A stretch of DNA of 64,000 bases from Dichetophora obliterata (lineage: Eukaryota > Arthropoda > Insecta > Diptera > Sciomyzidae): positions 302,279,908 to 302,343,907 of the forward strand of contig OY986435.1 in NCBI GenBank assembly GCA_963920525.1, given 5' to 3'. A model generated the notes under the pieces. That model was not told where the DNA came from. It saw only the letters and a program-made list of their open reading frames with translations, and ran no database searches. Shown here piece after piece: positions 42,421 to 54,560 of this stretch (within the stretch, counting starts at the first letter, position 1; every line of letters starts with the position of its first letter). A program made the translations under genes and the position numbers.

Positions 42421-45400
42421 GTTATTGTTATTGCTCTCATTTGTTAATTGCTCTCATGTCGTTTATCTGTGGGTTTTCTAGGTAGTCAACTAAAGTTAAT
42501 TAAAATTATCTTGATTACAATGAAAACTGAAATTTTAGATTTCTTCGATTTGAAAGCTTTTTGCATATACTTTGCATATTGATTGCATATTACTTGCATA
42601 TAATTTGTATATCGAAAGACACTCTAGTAAACTCTATACCATATAAGAATTTATAGGTAAGAACTGTTAAAACACCTTTATTGAAAAAAAAACATTTTTT
42701 TGCATTAAAATGGGAAGTCTTCGGAGATTCATATGTGCTCTTTTTGTCAGCTCCTATAGGATTTGGGATACAAATTTGACTTTAATTTTGTTTCTATTGA
42801 ATTTTATCTAATTCAAAATAATTTGTAAGTTTATGATTGATCTATGTAAGCTTAAATCATAAATTTAATTTAAAGAATTCTAGAATTTATTTAATATATA
42901 TATTTTATCATATATTTTAAGACAAAATGTTGATTTATGACAATTTTTATTGTTACTGTAAATTAATTTTTTTTTATCTTTTTAAGGTAATAGAAGTGTT
43001 GCGTATTTGTTTTTATAGTAATTGGTTATTGTATGACATATTAGTTTTATGGCACAACACATTACATAAACGACACTTATGACCTCCTTTTCAAACTTTG
43101 TTTTGATTTATATGAACATATTTAATTATGCAATAAAAATTCTTTGCACATCTCTTGGGTGGGGTTTTTGCAGTAGTTGCTACTGTGGGCGTTAATAAAT
43201 GTATGAAAAACAGCATTAAAATAGCCACTTACCTAACATCAATAAAATACCAGAAAAGCGTAGCATATCGCAATGTTAATATGATACTTTGACACACAGA
43301 ATTTTTAACGTATGTCATAGCATATGCTAGCAAAAAATATTGCTTTCATAGTTCCTTTGGATACATTTATCAGTTGTTGTATGAAGAATATAAAGAAAAT
43401 TACGTTTTCATGCATAAAAGTTATTAGAGTCGCAAATAATATTTTTTGTTTAAATTTTTGTTATAAAAATTTCGTTTTTAAATGTTGTAATGGCTGTAAA
43501 TGGAAAGCAATATGCTCAACCTTGTCCATCTTTCACATAAATGTAAAAAATATCACAAAAATTAAGAAACTTGGCGTATAAGCATGATAAATATTTAAAT
43601 AAAAAATAAAACTATATGAAGAGCTTTATATTCCATTTGCAATGCAAAGTCCTTAAAGATATGTTTCTTTTTATTGAAAACCCAATATTTTATTAAATTC
43701 TGCCACAAAATTATTTTTCAAGAATTTAAATTAATTCATATAAACATATTGTTTGGAATATTTAGCATATTTTTTACTGCTATATTCTGACTCTTCCTGG
43801 CAGTTTCTTAAAAGTGTTTTCAGAACGATCGAGTACTTTAAGAACATGCTGTAAAAAAAGTAAAATTCCAAATGGAGTGCATTCTTAGGCCTCGTTGATA
43901 GTAGTAGAAAATCATATAAAAACAGCAAATTGAAATTCGTAATGGCTCAAATGTTATTAGCCTCGGAGCCCACCACGTTAAGCAGGTAGGGCACTACACC
44001 TAAAACTGTAAACCCGTTTTCTCATAACTCAGTCACTTTCAAACGAATCTTAATGTTTTTTTAAATACGCGTAATTAAAGTGTCCATAGAATGGACCGTA
44101 ATCTCACTGATACATTGCATATTGGATTTTTTGTCAATAATAAAGTAACAATATTTTCAGTAAAAATGACTAAAAAGTTTTCAAACGACATCATTTTGTT
44201 ATTTTTTAATCAACTTCATTAAAAGTGGTCTATTTTTTTGTTCCAGATGATTTTTGCGACCTGTGTGTGGAAAGGTCACCAGCTCGGTTCGTGTTTTGCG
44301 CACTGGCCCATGTCGCCCGAGTCCTGGCCTCAAGATATTTATGAAATAATCTAAAAATTTTCCACAATCTTCTTCAAAGTACTATAAATATACCTAAAAC
44401 GTTTTGAGTACTTGAAGCCCAAATTTTGGGAATTTGTTGAGAAAGAGTTCTGCTGAGTCTTACTTACTTACTTAGTTAGCGCTACAACCGTTTGTCGCTC
44501 TTGTCTTCATCTAAGAATGTTAAGACACACTAAAGACAAACTTAAAAATAAAAAACACAAAAATACGAATGTCTTTTAATTGTATGTTAAATTTTTCGTT
44601 TTTTGAGTACCTATGACCTTTTTTTTAGTATTGAAAAAATTTTTTTTGTTTTTTTAACTATATTATTTTAACATAGGACTTACAAAATTGTTATTCTTAA
44701 GAGAATATTCAGTACGAAACTATACTAACAGAAATATCGTTAAATATTTAAGAAAACATGTTCCTATGTCAAGGCAAAGGCAGGATCTCCACAACTGAAA
44801 AGATATCGCAAAATCCTTTTTAATATATATTAACAAGACTCCAAACTATGAATCTAAATACATATTTACTTTTCCAAATTTACGACTTTATTTCTGTACC
44901 TACTTCTGTCGACTCGCATATGGTCATTTGCAACATGTGACAGTTTTCAAACGTTATCTAACATATTAAGAACGAAACTTATTGACAAATCGCACTTCAT
45001 CTCACCCCAACTTTTTTCCCAGTTGTAACATATCTTTGTCAAAAAAGTTGTTGGTTGAAAGTTAATTTAATTTTTTAGTATAATTAATATACATTTAAAG
45101 AACAATCGATTTTAAAAAAAATAATTTTTATATCAATTTAAAATAAGAGTACCTGTACAATACTATACATACGTTAAATAATCTTTCATAAAAAAATTTA
45201 TTGACAGTAAAATATTCGATACTCTATGAGTGAGCTGCCGATTAAGATTTTATTTCATACGAACTCAATTGATTGCTGGCTAAATGCTTTCAATTACCAG
45301 ATAACGTCCAAGCGCAAATCTTGATCACACAAAACAAGCTAAATTCTTGTAAAATGAGGCAATGCGATGAGTAGCTGTAGTTTGGAAAAAATCTATAAAA

Positions 45401-46811
45401 GCCATCATTTAACTGCAAACACACATCACTGTATTAACACACATTTACACAGTTTAACAGTCGTTGTGAGAATCAGTCATAGGTTAATCGACAACAATCG
45501 CTATGGTTGTAGTCATCATTCGGTGGTCACAATAATTACTAAGCTCTATGCCTTTTTACATTGATTATGTTATGATTTTCCTCGACGATAGTGCTTCGAT
45601 AAATGCTGCTGATGATTGCTATATCGTGTCAAAATTAGGTGAGTAGCCTCAGGAGCTCTCTATTTTGACATGTTTGCTCATGTGCATATCAGCTCATTGC
45701 AGCGCTTATATAATTTTAAGTAAAAAAATAACCAATCTGTTAAAGCAATTTTGACTTTGAAAACTGACTGTAATCTTAGGATCTTAGACATTGCTTTCCG
45801 AGTCAATATGTCACAGTACGTTCTTGATTTACCTTGAATTTTTAAAGTAGACATGATTGTATAGACATTGTTATAAGCACAATTATTGTGTGATTTATTG
45901 ATATAGTTAAGCTGTGGCATGGGAATTTGAAAGCTTTTGTTTATATTAATAGGCAAAGATACCTTAACAATATCATACGCGTGCAGCGTAAGTACGATAA
46001 GCATCACTTAGTGCAATCGTAATTTAAGAGCTATCGTTATGAATAAGCTTCGATTTAAAAAATAAAGATCAAGTTCAAAAATGAGCCAAATCGGATGAAA
46101 ACCATGTCTACCTCTCTCTCATACATGTGACTATACGAAAATGATGAATAGGCCTATTGCGGTTCACAGCAATAAACTGCTGTGTCACAACATTCAATAA
46201 GACACAACAAATTCGAGCTATTATGATTCACAACAATACGTTGTTGTCACGCTTGATTGTGGAACGTATGTAGCACTCGTTGCTTTGACTGGTCCAGGGT
46301 TTCTTCAGAGAAAAATAAAAACATACTCTTTATGTTTCTTTATGAAATAACAAAAAGTACTGCTACGATAAAAAAATTTTTTGCGACACGAACTGAAAAA
46401 AATTGTGTGCCTATTCACACGTTCATTTCATTTGGCGATAAAAAAAGAATCAAATCTAGTTTAATGAAATAACTGGATTTCAAAATGTTTTTAAGTGCAA
46501 GGTATAACTTTTTACGTAGATTAAAATGGTGTTAAAGGAAATCCCGCTCTCCCTCCCTGTGGCCGGGAGATGGGTTTTTAGTAAAAAAACAATACGTCTT
46601 TTAAATTGGCTATAGTTCCTACATTATTATACGAATATCAATATTATTAGCAACGTAAGGAATTATTTATGACTTTTCTAATATAATAATATCAGATCCA
46701 ACTTACTTTAGCAGTTAACGCATTTTTTATACAAATTTTATTATTTCAATTTACTTGAGGTACTTTAAAAAACATCTGCAATATGAATAAATCTTAAAAA
46801 TAGGACATTTT
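42421..46811. other. Gene-free intronic stretch
   Basis: 4.4 kb of AT-rich intron. A TTACTTACTTACTTAGTTAGCG motif near 44461 resembles the tail of a dispersed insect repeat. No coding, RNA or bounded mobile element is supportable. Confidence 0.5.
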
Positions 46812-46996
46812 TAGTGTTCGATCGATTGTCAATTTTTGGCCGAAGCCGAATACTAAAAAATTTTTTGTCAAGTCGATTTTCGATCTAGTCGAGAAAAACA
46901 TTCGGCAAATATTCGGCTATTTTAGGCCGAAGCCGATGGTTAAAAAATCCGGTGATTATGCCTTATCCCGAAGTCGGAAACTTCGGTCGGACACTA
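46812..46996. mobile_element. hAT-like MITE (TAGTGT(C/T)CGA termini)
   Basis: The left end is TAGTGTTCGATCGA. The right end, inverted, is TAGTGTCCGACCGAAG. The interior has several ATTCGGC and GGCCGAAGCCGA palindromic motifs. Flanks GACATTTT and AATATTTT could be a mutated 8-bp duplication. It is about 185 bp and non-coding. Confidence 0.65.
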
Positions 46997-47103
46997 AATA
47001 TTTTAAAAAAATCTACTGAGTCTTAAAAAATACATTTTTTTAGTGCCAATAACATAATGATAATATAAGAATTACAGCAAATTTGACATACATATTCAGC
47101 CCA

Positions 47104-47297
47104 ATCATGAATAATTTTTCACGCGGAATCGAAAAAGTGAGTTTTCATTTTTAAGATAAAGTTCAAGAACATTTTGGAAATTTTTATTGCAAATTTCTTC
47201 ATCAACGGTTTATCGATAGATTTGCACTAAATTTCCAAAATTTTTCTTAAAAATTAAAACTGCCTTCTCCGATTCCGCGTGAAAATTATTTATGATA
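47104..47297. repeat. Foldback element with approximately 85-bp arms
   Basis: The left arm contains CATGAATAATTTTTCACGCG, GGAATCG and CATTTTGGAAATTTTT. The right arm is the inverse (AAATTTCCAAAATTTTTC, CGATTCCGCGTGAAAATTAT, TTATGA). It is a non-coding hairpin-forming sequence. Confidence 0.75.
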
Positions 47298-47456
47298 GAG
47301 CTGATTATTTTCTTTTAACTTAAAACCCCATTCCCGGCCGAAAAGAAGCGGCATTTCAATGTGTAAAACAACATTTTGAATTCCAGCATTTTCATTTAAC
47401 TTTGTTTATGCCGACATTTCAGCCAACGTATTTCCCCTTGTCTAATAAACAATTAC

Positions 47457-47535
47457 AATTAAACAAGGGGAAGCACAAACAAGATTTCGTTTCCGCTTAC
47501 AGTTCTGCATTACAATGTCATCACCGATAAATTTT
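47457..47535 (-). repeat. Minus-strand copy of the 5.3-6.2 kb repeat
   Basis: Contains CGCTTACAGTTCTGCATTAC and AATGTCATCACCGATAAAT, the inverse of sequence near 6075-6110. Confidence 0.55.
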
Positions 47536-48259
47536 TGCACGCTTTGACTTTTACTTGATTAAAATTTTTTGAAACTTTTTTTACTTCAAAAAATTTTTAT
47601 AAATCTTTCCTATGCTAATTTCATATGAAATTTTAAAGTGAATAGCTTAGCTTATCAATAAGTCTTATGATTATATTATACGTTAATAATTTATCTGAAA
47701 AAAAGAAATAAAAGCTGTAAAAATTTCGATTAAATGCATTTCTTTGGTATCTTCTTTCAAGGATCAAGCCGCCTGTTACAACTTGTCCTGGGTCCGTTTT
47801 TGGGGCAAATTGCTACATCTGACTTTCTTCGGAAAATTATTTTTTTGTTTAAATCAACAAATTTCTCAAAACTTTTTTTTAATATCGTGAATAAATAGTG
47901 GGGCTGTAATAAATTTCAGTTGTTATCTGAAAAAGTTCAAAATATTTAGAAATAAATAATTTTTCCAAATTTTGTAACAACTAGCCCTAAGCTTTTTGAA
48001 TTTGAAATTTGCAAAAATTAAATAAAAAGTACAACTATTCTCCAAGCAAAGTGACTTCATTAAAATAATTGTACATTGATAAGTTCAATTATACTTATAT
48101 ATTGCTGTGGGTCCTTCATTGCTTGTTTTTTTTTTACATTTCAATATTTTTTTCATTTATTCTTTGATACTCGTTTATTCGATATAATGTAAATATTTTT
48201 CAACTTAATTTTTATTTTGACTTATTTTAATTATTATTTCATTTGCTTTTTCATTTCAG

Positions 48260-48376
48260 TTCAATTTTGTTGGCAGAATTTTGGGTCCACGCGGTATGAC
48301 CGCGAAACAGTTAGAACAAGAGACTGGTTGTAAAATAATGGTTAGGGGTAAAGGTTCGATGAGAGACAAAAAGAAG
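48260..48376 (+). CDS. how: held out wings (how) exon, KH-domain core
   Basis: Coding exon of 39 complete codons following a TTTCATTTCAG acceptor and ending at a GTAAGC donor (48377). It reads [20 protein letters not shown] followed by [19 protein letters not shown]. This contains the GPRG nucleotide-binding loop and first helices of the STAR KH domain, which contacts the UACUAAY-type RNA element. Within the KH core the sequence appears unchanged from the Drosophila protein as I know it. Both ends are phase 0. The next expected residues, EDANRGKPNWEH, are not found downstream in this window, so the following intron exceeds 15.6 kb. An ATG inside the exon (48296) is not a start. Confidence 0.97.
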
Positions 48377-49424
48377 GTAAGCTATAAATATTATGTGCTG
48401 CATATATATATATATATATATAAAAATAAAAAGAGCTACAACAGCATAGAAAAGGTCTTGATGCATTATTTATAATCCAATAATCGATTAAAGTACTTGA
48501 TTCTAGAGTAACAATAACTTTGTTCTACAAGTGTTAAGGAGTATGAACAGAGTAATCGTCAGAATTTTAGATGGTCTTTTGTCTATTTTATAAAAAGATA
48601 TCGGCTTGAAGGGTTGGTATCAAACTTTGTACCCATCTGTAGAACAATTTTTTTCATGTGCGTTCACATGGATCATCTCAGGACAAAAACTAAAAAAGAT
48701 TCTTAAAATATATAATATTGGCTATAGACGAACGTAGGGCGGTTATTCAAAATATAGGTTAGAAATAATTAGAAATGGCGGCCATTGAAAAAAATAAACA
48801 TTTTCATGTGTTTTTTAAAAGAAAATTCTTTATAAATAATAAAAACAAAAGGTAAAAGGAAATGGATAAGTCAGGCTGAAGAAGCACGTTTTCTCTGCAA
48901 AACCTAATTTAAATGAAATTGATTGCACGAAAACTGTCTTAGTTATGCTGTCTACCATGTCAAAAAAAGTGATTTTGAGTAAACGGCGTTTAGGGTTTTA
49001 TGCGACTAAGAGCGCTCCTCTATCATGACAGCATTTGGCGCTCTTTTCGAGTATTTAATGTTCGAATTTTCACTTGGAACTTGAGTTACATATTCTTTGG
49101 GGTGTAAACTAATAATTTGTGCAAAAAAAATATATTTTATTTTCTGAAATTTTTACACTGTTCATACCCTTATTAGGTATGTTTTCTTGGCATCGCTATA
49201 TCCGCTTAACAATATTTTTCATACAAAAAAATTGCTTAGTTAAGACAAGATAATTATATCCGCTTAGCTCGTAGTCCGTGATAAAAACACTATTGCCAGA
49301 TTAACAAAATTATAAAGTATGAAATTTATTGGCATCACTTTTTGGAAAACAACCCTGTTTATATCAAATCAAGAAAAAAGTCCCATAAATAAAGTTCGAA
49401 ACATGATACCATAACTAAAAGGTA
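48377..49424. other. how: how downstream intron, first part
   Basis: Intron sequence with a short (TA)n run at 48403-48422. No exon or element is recognised in this part. Confidence 0.6.
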
Positions 49425-49585
49425 AGAGTGACATTTCGTGTTGCGGCCATCGCATGTCAAACAAAAGAAAACAAAATAGAGACGTGTGTCACACACATTG
49501 CCTGCATTAAGAGAAGTCAACTGTTGTGAACTGTTATGGTAGCGATAGCTTAGTGAGCGATGTTTTTCTCCGAATGTGTACCTAA
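49425..49585 (-). repeat. MITE-like repeat family D, copy 2 (inverted)
   Basis: Reverse complement of the 6866-7033 repeat. It contains GACATTTCGTGTTGCGGCCA, ATGTCAAACAAAAGAAAACA and TATGGTAGCGATAGCTTAGT. Confidence 0.55.
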
Positions 49586-50758
49586 TTATTATTGTATCAT
49601 GGTCTGTAATGCCCATATTACACTATGTCCGTTTTCTCAGCGTACAAATAATTTTCTTGTTGCTTCCAATGCGAAAATGTCAAAAATCTCAGAGATTTTT
49701 GTACGTCAAAAACAAAACTATATGTTCAAACAAAAACTATATGTTCAATATTGGACAAGTGGAACGCAATGCTGTCAAATTTTGAAGAAAAACGTTAAGC
49801 GAAATGATAAGCGCCGATGAGCGATTTTTTGAAACAAGCGGATATAGCGATGCCACAAAACCACACATAATATCTTCTACGAAGCCTTTAATTGTTCATT
49901 TTTTAATGTTCTAGTTGATATGATTCAAGTAAAAGTATGTTTTTCATGAGATTCAAGACACTTACAACTATGCGGTTTTGTACTTATTTTTTTTAAGCAT
50001 GCTCTAAGCAAAATTCTTAATTTAATTTATTGTAAAAATTATATTAGCATACAAGAAAGGCTCTTTTAAATGCAATGATTTAGAATATTCTAAATAAAAT
50101 TTACAAATAACAATTAGCATAACAACAGCTTAAAAAGAAAAAATAGTAAACAAATTTGATATCATTATGTGGCTAGAGATAAACATGATTTTAATTTAAA
50201 AGTTAAGTATCCGTACAAAAACAAAAATAAATAAAAGTGTTTGAATTAGAGAACTACAGAAAGAGAAAGTTGAGAAAGATTTAAGAAAAGTATTCAATTA
50301 CTAAGTGCTTAAAGTTTGTTTTGTTGTTTACGCATTTAAAAAAGAAACAAAACGAGGCATTGAAATTTCAAAAGTAATCTCTTTCACACTAGTATTAACA
50401 GTGTAGATTACAAAAGGGAATTTTCTAAATCTTGTTTGTTTTCATCTCGTATGTAACCGTAGTATTAGTTTATTTTCTTTTGTCCATCTGCTGATTACAG
50501 TCAAGTCTTCTATTACCCTGGCACATAGATTCTCGATAAGCCATGTTGGTCGGAAGAGATAGAGTTGCAGATCATATGCATATGCATTAGGGATGACAAT
50601 CCCGGGATCCCGAAATCTCGGGATTATTCGATTCGAATCCCGGGATTGTTGAAAACAATTTTTTAATATCTAATTTTTCTAAAATCTAATTAAATCTAAA
50701 ATTTTTCAAACTACCATCTCATATATCCCCCTTTCAACGATCAACGATCGAACTAACA

Positions 50759-50890
50759 ATCATTGAGGCGGAGCGGTGCTTCTTCTCTGCAGGTCTTATA
50801 TGCAATAAATTAAGGTTTAAGTTAGGGGATGAAACCATTAATGCTTTAGTTTTATAAAGATCGTATTTTGATCAAAAGAAGGAATATTTT
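50759..50890 (+). pseudogene. hAT transposase C-terminal (hATC dimerisation) remnant
   Basis: The frame reads IIEAERCFFSAGLICNKLRF then KLGDETINALVL, a stop at 50855-50857, then RSYFDQKKEYF. The pattern S/A-E-R-x-F-S-A-G-x-I plus LRxxL...LxxLxFLRSYF is the hAT dimerisation motif. The rest of the transposase is missing. The fragment sits near the left end, so the element has lost its catalytic part and probably been rearranged. Confidence 0.75.
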
Positions 50891-50984
50891 TACTAAGCTA
50901 TAAATAGAAAGAGTACTGTATTCACTTTTTACTTAAATGTATTGACTTTTTTATTTTAATTTGAATGTGCTATAGCACATAATT

Positions 50985-51490
50985 AAAGGGAGGTTTTAGG
51001 TCAAAGCGGTTAAAATTAAGGCATATTTTAGAAGATGTTTTCTAAAAAATTTTATAGCATACACCAAAAATTTAATTTGCATGTTAATTTTACATCATCA
51101 CGCTGATCGCCTGAAAATTAAATGTTTTTCGAAGAAAGACTCTTAAATGCACATCTTTTACCAAAATGGAAAATTAAGAAAATAATGAAGCGTGGAAAAA
51201 AAGTGGAAAACATTGACATTATATTTGACCATATTGTTGCGTGTAAAACCAAGAAAAATTTTCCAAAGACGCTCATTTTGGTAAAAGATGTGTAGAATTA
51301 TAATAGGAACAGATTAAAATAAATTTTCATTGGTCGATTAGTTTGTTTTCAGTAGTGTAGCCAGTTTTGAAAAAGTATGTTTAAAGAAAAATCGTGCTTA
51401 AAGTTACTCTTCTTAGTTAAATTTACTCTGGCCCAGGTTTTCTGGACCAGGTTTTAAGCGCTGTAGAATCTGTATTATAAGCGGAATTGA
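50985..51490 (+). repeat. Repeat family B, copy 1
   Basis: Collinear with 53510-53590 plus 60685-61215. Shared landmarks are AAAGGGAGGTTTTAGGTCAA, AGAAGATGTTTTCTAAAAAA, AATGCACATCTTTTACC, CAAAGACGCT, TTAGTTAAATTTACTCTGG and GTAGAATCTGTATTATAAGC. No ORF is present. It lies inside the hAT element and may be part of its interior. Confidence 0.7.
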
Positions 51491-52429
51491 TTTATTGAAG
51501 GTAAATTGAACTATAATCAATTTAAAAAATTTAATTTTAAAACAATTGCTGTTTAAATACTGATTTAAAATAATTTTATGCAAGCAGTTACTGCTAAAGC
51601 TTAGTATGCTGTAGGAACAAAAATTTTTAGGCATTTAATTCTACACGCAAAATTTTGGTGTAGACCAACACTAACACATACTTACCATAAAGTGTTTGTT
51701 GAATGTGTTAGTTGAACGTTATTGTTGAATGTCAAATTTCCACGCCAATTCAATGTACGACCATATAAACGCCCACGCCAACTCAATGTACGGCAGCGAA
51801 ATTTTGACATTTTAACTCTCCAATCATGGTTGTGAACTTGGCTGCATTGAAAAATTTTTTCGGTTCAACAGCGTACTAACCAACAAAAAAAAAAATTTCG
51901 CTACATTTTCGCTATCAAAAACGCGATGCATTTCTTACGGAAAATTTTTTCGCTTCTACAGCATACTAAGCTTAAACCGAAATTATTAATTTGTGCATGT
52001 ATTACAAAAACTATGTTATAAATTACTGAAGATATATGATTGGTCAAATTTTATGTTTGGTTTTTTTTTTGTTGAATTGGTACAAATTGTGCTTCTTTGT
52101 TATATCAATTTAATAAAAAAAAAAACAAATAACGAAATAAAAACTTCTTGAATTTCGGGACGATCCCGGGATCCCGGGATTGTATTTTCAGATCCCGAAT
52201 ATCCCGGGATCGAAAAAACTCCAAAAATCGCCATCCCTAGTATGCATGCATTGTGTCAGATTTTGATGACCTAAAAAACTGACAAAAATTACCTAAAAAA
52301 CGCAAACAATTACATAAAAAAATAAACGAAAAATAAGGATTTAAAAATAAAACAATACTTAACCTAAAATTTATTTTATATGATTTTTTATATATAGCGT
52401 TATAGTATACTTGTATACAGTAAACAAGG

Positions 52430-52670
52430 TACATTTTTAAGTTATTAAAATTGAAAAAGTCGATTGTCTGGCAAAATTTTTTGTAAACAGAAGAACTTAT
52501 TTCTTCTTCTGCACTTACGAGAGGAACATTTTTAAAAGACGATATGTCATCGAATGTAAGTTCTTCTTCTAATTCAATAGTATTCAAATTTTTACCATCC
52601 AATATTTCAGCAATAAATGGATCATAAAAATAGAGTTCATTAAAACTAGCATATCCTGAGCTTTTTTATC
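52430..52670 (-). pseudogene. Unidentified protein-coding fragment
   Basis: The minus strand reads PFIAEILDGKNLNTIELEEE, LTFDDISSFKNVPLVSAEEE and SSVYKKFCQTIDFF before running into AT-rich sequence. The acidic, non-repetitive composition looks like genuine former coding sequence. I do not recognise the family; a transposase or an intronless host-gene relic are both possible. Confidence 0.3.
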
Positions 52671-53509
52671 TAACACTTGTTTCATCTTTCTACATACCCT
52701 TTTGTCAGTTTCACCACGCGCAGAGCTTTTTTTTCATCGAGGTCTATAAACAAAGTTACTCTTTTTTCTAAAGGTAATGTTTTTGATTAAAGGGACTCTA
52801 TTGTTAAAGGAATAAGTGTAAAAATTTGCATTTTTACATTTTTTATTACAAAAAATCGAATTTTTTTTTTAATTGCACTAAAATCACATATAAAACTGAA
52901 AAATGTTCTAAAAGTTAAAAGTGTCAAAAAATTACAATAAAATAACATAAAAATCGCTAAAAATTACCAAGAAATGCAATAAATCTAGTAAAAATAACCT
53001 AAAAACTAGAACCGATAAAAAACTATGAAAAATTGCGAAAAATGTACCTAAAAACTTTTCATATTTGGAATTTAGTAAACATACAGGAAGTTCTAACCAG
53101 GAAATGTCTTATGAGCAGCAGAAAAAAGATGACATGTCATTGAAATCCTAGCCCTGATTATTACATATGAAGGGCTTATTGCAACAACGTGATAAGCCAC
53201 ATGATCTAAAAAATCAATTCTATAGACTGAATACATTACTCAATGCATTGCCAACAATCACTGAAGAGATTTTGGCTATTTCTTATTAAATTTCTAACCT
53301 ATTTGTAAAAGTTTCCGTATTTAATTCCATTTATTCATACAAAAATAAATTTTTTTATAACTTTAGAGTCGATTATTTCAAAATATTTTTTATGTGGCTT
53401 ATAATGTTTTTGCAATAAGCCATTCATATAGAAAACATGCAATAAGAAACATTGTTTCTTTAATCTTTCAATTAAAATTTTTTTGTTTTTAAAGAGTTAG
53501 ATTTGCACT
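52671..53509. other. Gene-free intronic stretch
   Basis: AT-rich sequence with no recognised feature. Confidence 0.5.
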
Positions 53510-53590
53510 TAAGGGAGGTTTAAGGCAAAAACCTTTAAAATTAAGTCATAGCTTAGAAGGTGTTTTCTAAAAAATTTTATTATATATGAG
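53510..53590 (+). repeat. Repeat family B, copy 2, left part
   Basis: Matches 50985-51060 (GGGAGGTTTAAGGCAAA, AAGTCATAGCTTAGAAGGTG, TTTTCTAAAAAATTTTAT). The sequence that should follow resumes at 60685, about 7.1 kb away. Confidence 0.65.
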
Positions 53591-53994
53591 CCTTTCCACA
53601 GAAAAGTCTACCGTGACCAAGAAATTCAAATTTATTAAAATCTTATTATTTTATAATATTATTTAAGATAAACATTTTAATTGTAAAAATTTTAGCAATT
53701 TATGCATAAATACATTTACCATTAAGAACAAATCGTCTCCACTGTTTCACAAATGTAGTTTTTTTTTCGTACATTTTTAGTTAATTTTTTGTTTTGGTAA
53801 AAATGGAAGACATTTGTAAAAGATAATGAAAAAATGGTTGAGGCAATCAAAGAAATATATATTAAATTTGTTGTTTAATTACTAAATAACATAATTACTT
53901 AAGTAACTAATTTCTTAAATACCCAATTCAACTACAGTGGAGGTTTAAATAACGTAACGTCACGGCAGTAACGTCATGCCATATCGAAAAGCCT

Positions 53995-54120
53995 AAGGTA
54001 GCGTCCATTAATTACGTGAGGGGATTTTTGCGATTTCTTGACCCCTCCCCCTAGTGAGATATCGTGAGATTTGACTTAACTACTTTCCCCTCCCCCCACT
54101 AATCTCACGTGACATTGTTC
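53995..54120 (+). repeat. GCGTCCATTAATTACGT element end, left copy
   Basis: AGCGTCCATTAATTACGTGA is followed by C-rich CCCCTCCCCC tracts and GTGAGATTTGACTTAACTAC. A related segment at 58855-58972 ends in the inverse, ATAATTAATGGACGTCCCC. Together they could be the two ends of an element later filled by insertions. Confidence 0.5.
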
Positions 54121-54560
54121 CAAATGCGTGTTTTCAGTGTAAATATGTTAATTAATGCTTCATTGTATTGAATTTATTAATATAAATAGAAATATAAATA
54201 TACCCCAGACAAAATTTTTGGCCGGAAAATGAACTTAAAACGGCAGACAGGTAATCTGTTTATTGGAATAGAAATTAAATTATTTTGGCCCAATTTTAGC
54301 AGGGCAGGGCGGGAATTGTAACAAAACTAGCCAGTTGACTGCCACTGTTCAGAACAGCAGACTGGCTAACAGAGGCTCAAGAATGTATAAGAGAGCATGT
54401 AAGTGGCGTTCAGTGGAAGAAACTTGGCAGAGAATGTACAGAGCAGAATACAAGCAGGTAGTGGCAGGCAATTGGATGGGGCATTAACATGGCATTGAAT
54501 GCAAAATATTGGTTTCTTTTATATATTTTAGGTTATTTTATATATATATATATATGCGCT
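54121..54560. other. Gene-free stretch
   Basis: No element recognised apart from a (TA)n run at about 54537-54556. Confidence 0.45.

Larger units (their letters stand above)
1514..48259 (+). other. how: Giant how intron (46,746 bp) inside the KH-coding region
   Basis: The interval is bounded by a GTAAGT donor at 1514 and a TTTCATTTCAG acceptor ending at 48259. The flanking codons HPD and FNF are adjacent in How, so the two exons are consecutive. The intron holds at least three LINE fragments, a Tc1-like element, a DD41D element, a CACTA-like element, several foldback elements and many tandem arrays. I found no nested host gene. Confidence 0.9.
50588..52239 (+). mobile_element. hAT transposon, non-autonomous copy
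   Basis: Termini are TAGGGATGACAATCCCGGGA on the left and, inverted, TAGGGATGGCGATTTTTGGA on the right. Flanking octamers ATATGCAT (50580-50587) and GTATGCAT (52240-52247) match at 7 of 8 positions and fit the hAT target pattern nTnnnnAn. Subterminal regions are packed with AATCCCGGGAT motifs. The interior holds a transposase C-terminal remnant and a copy of repeat family B. Length is 1,652 bp. Confidence 0.85.

Noticed and set aside
45678..46007. 109-codon minus-strand reading frame
   Set aside because: No recognisable domain, AT-driven composition and no supporting context.
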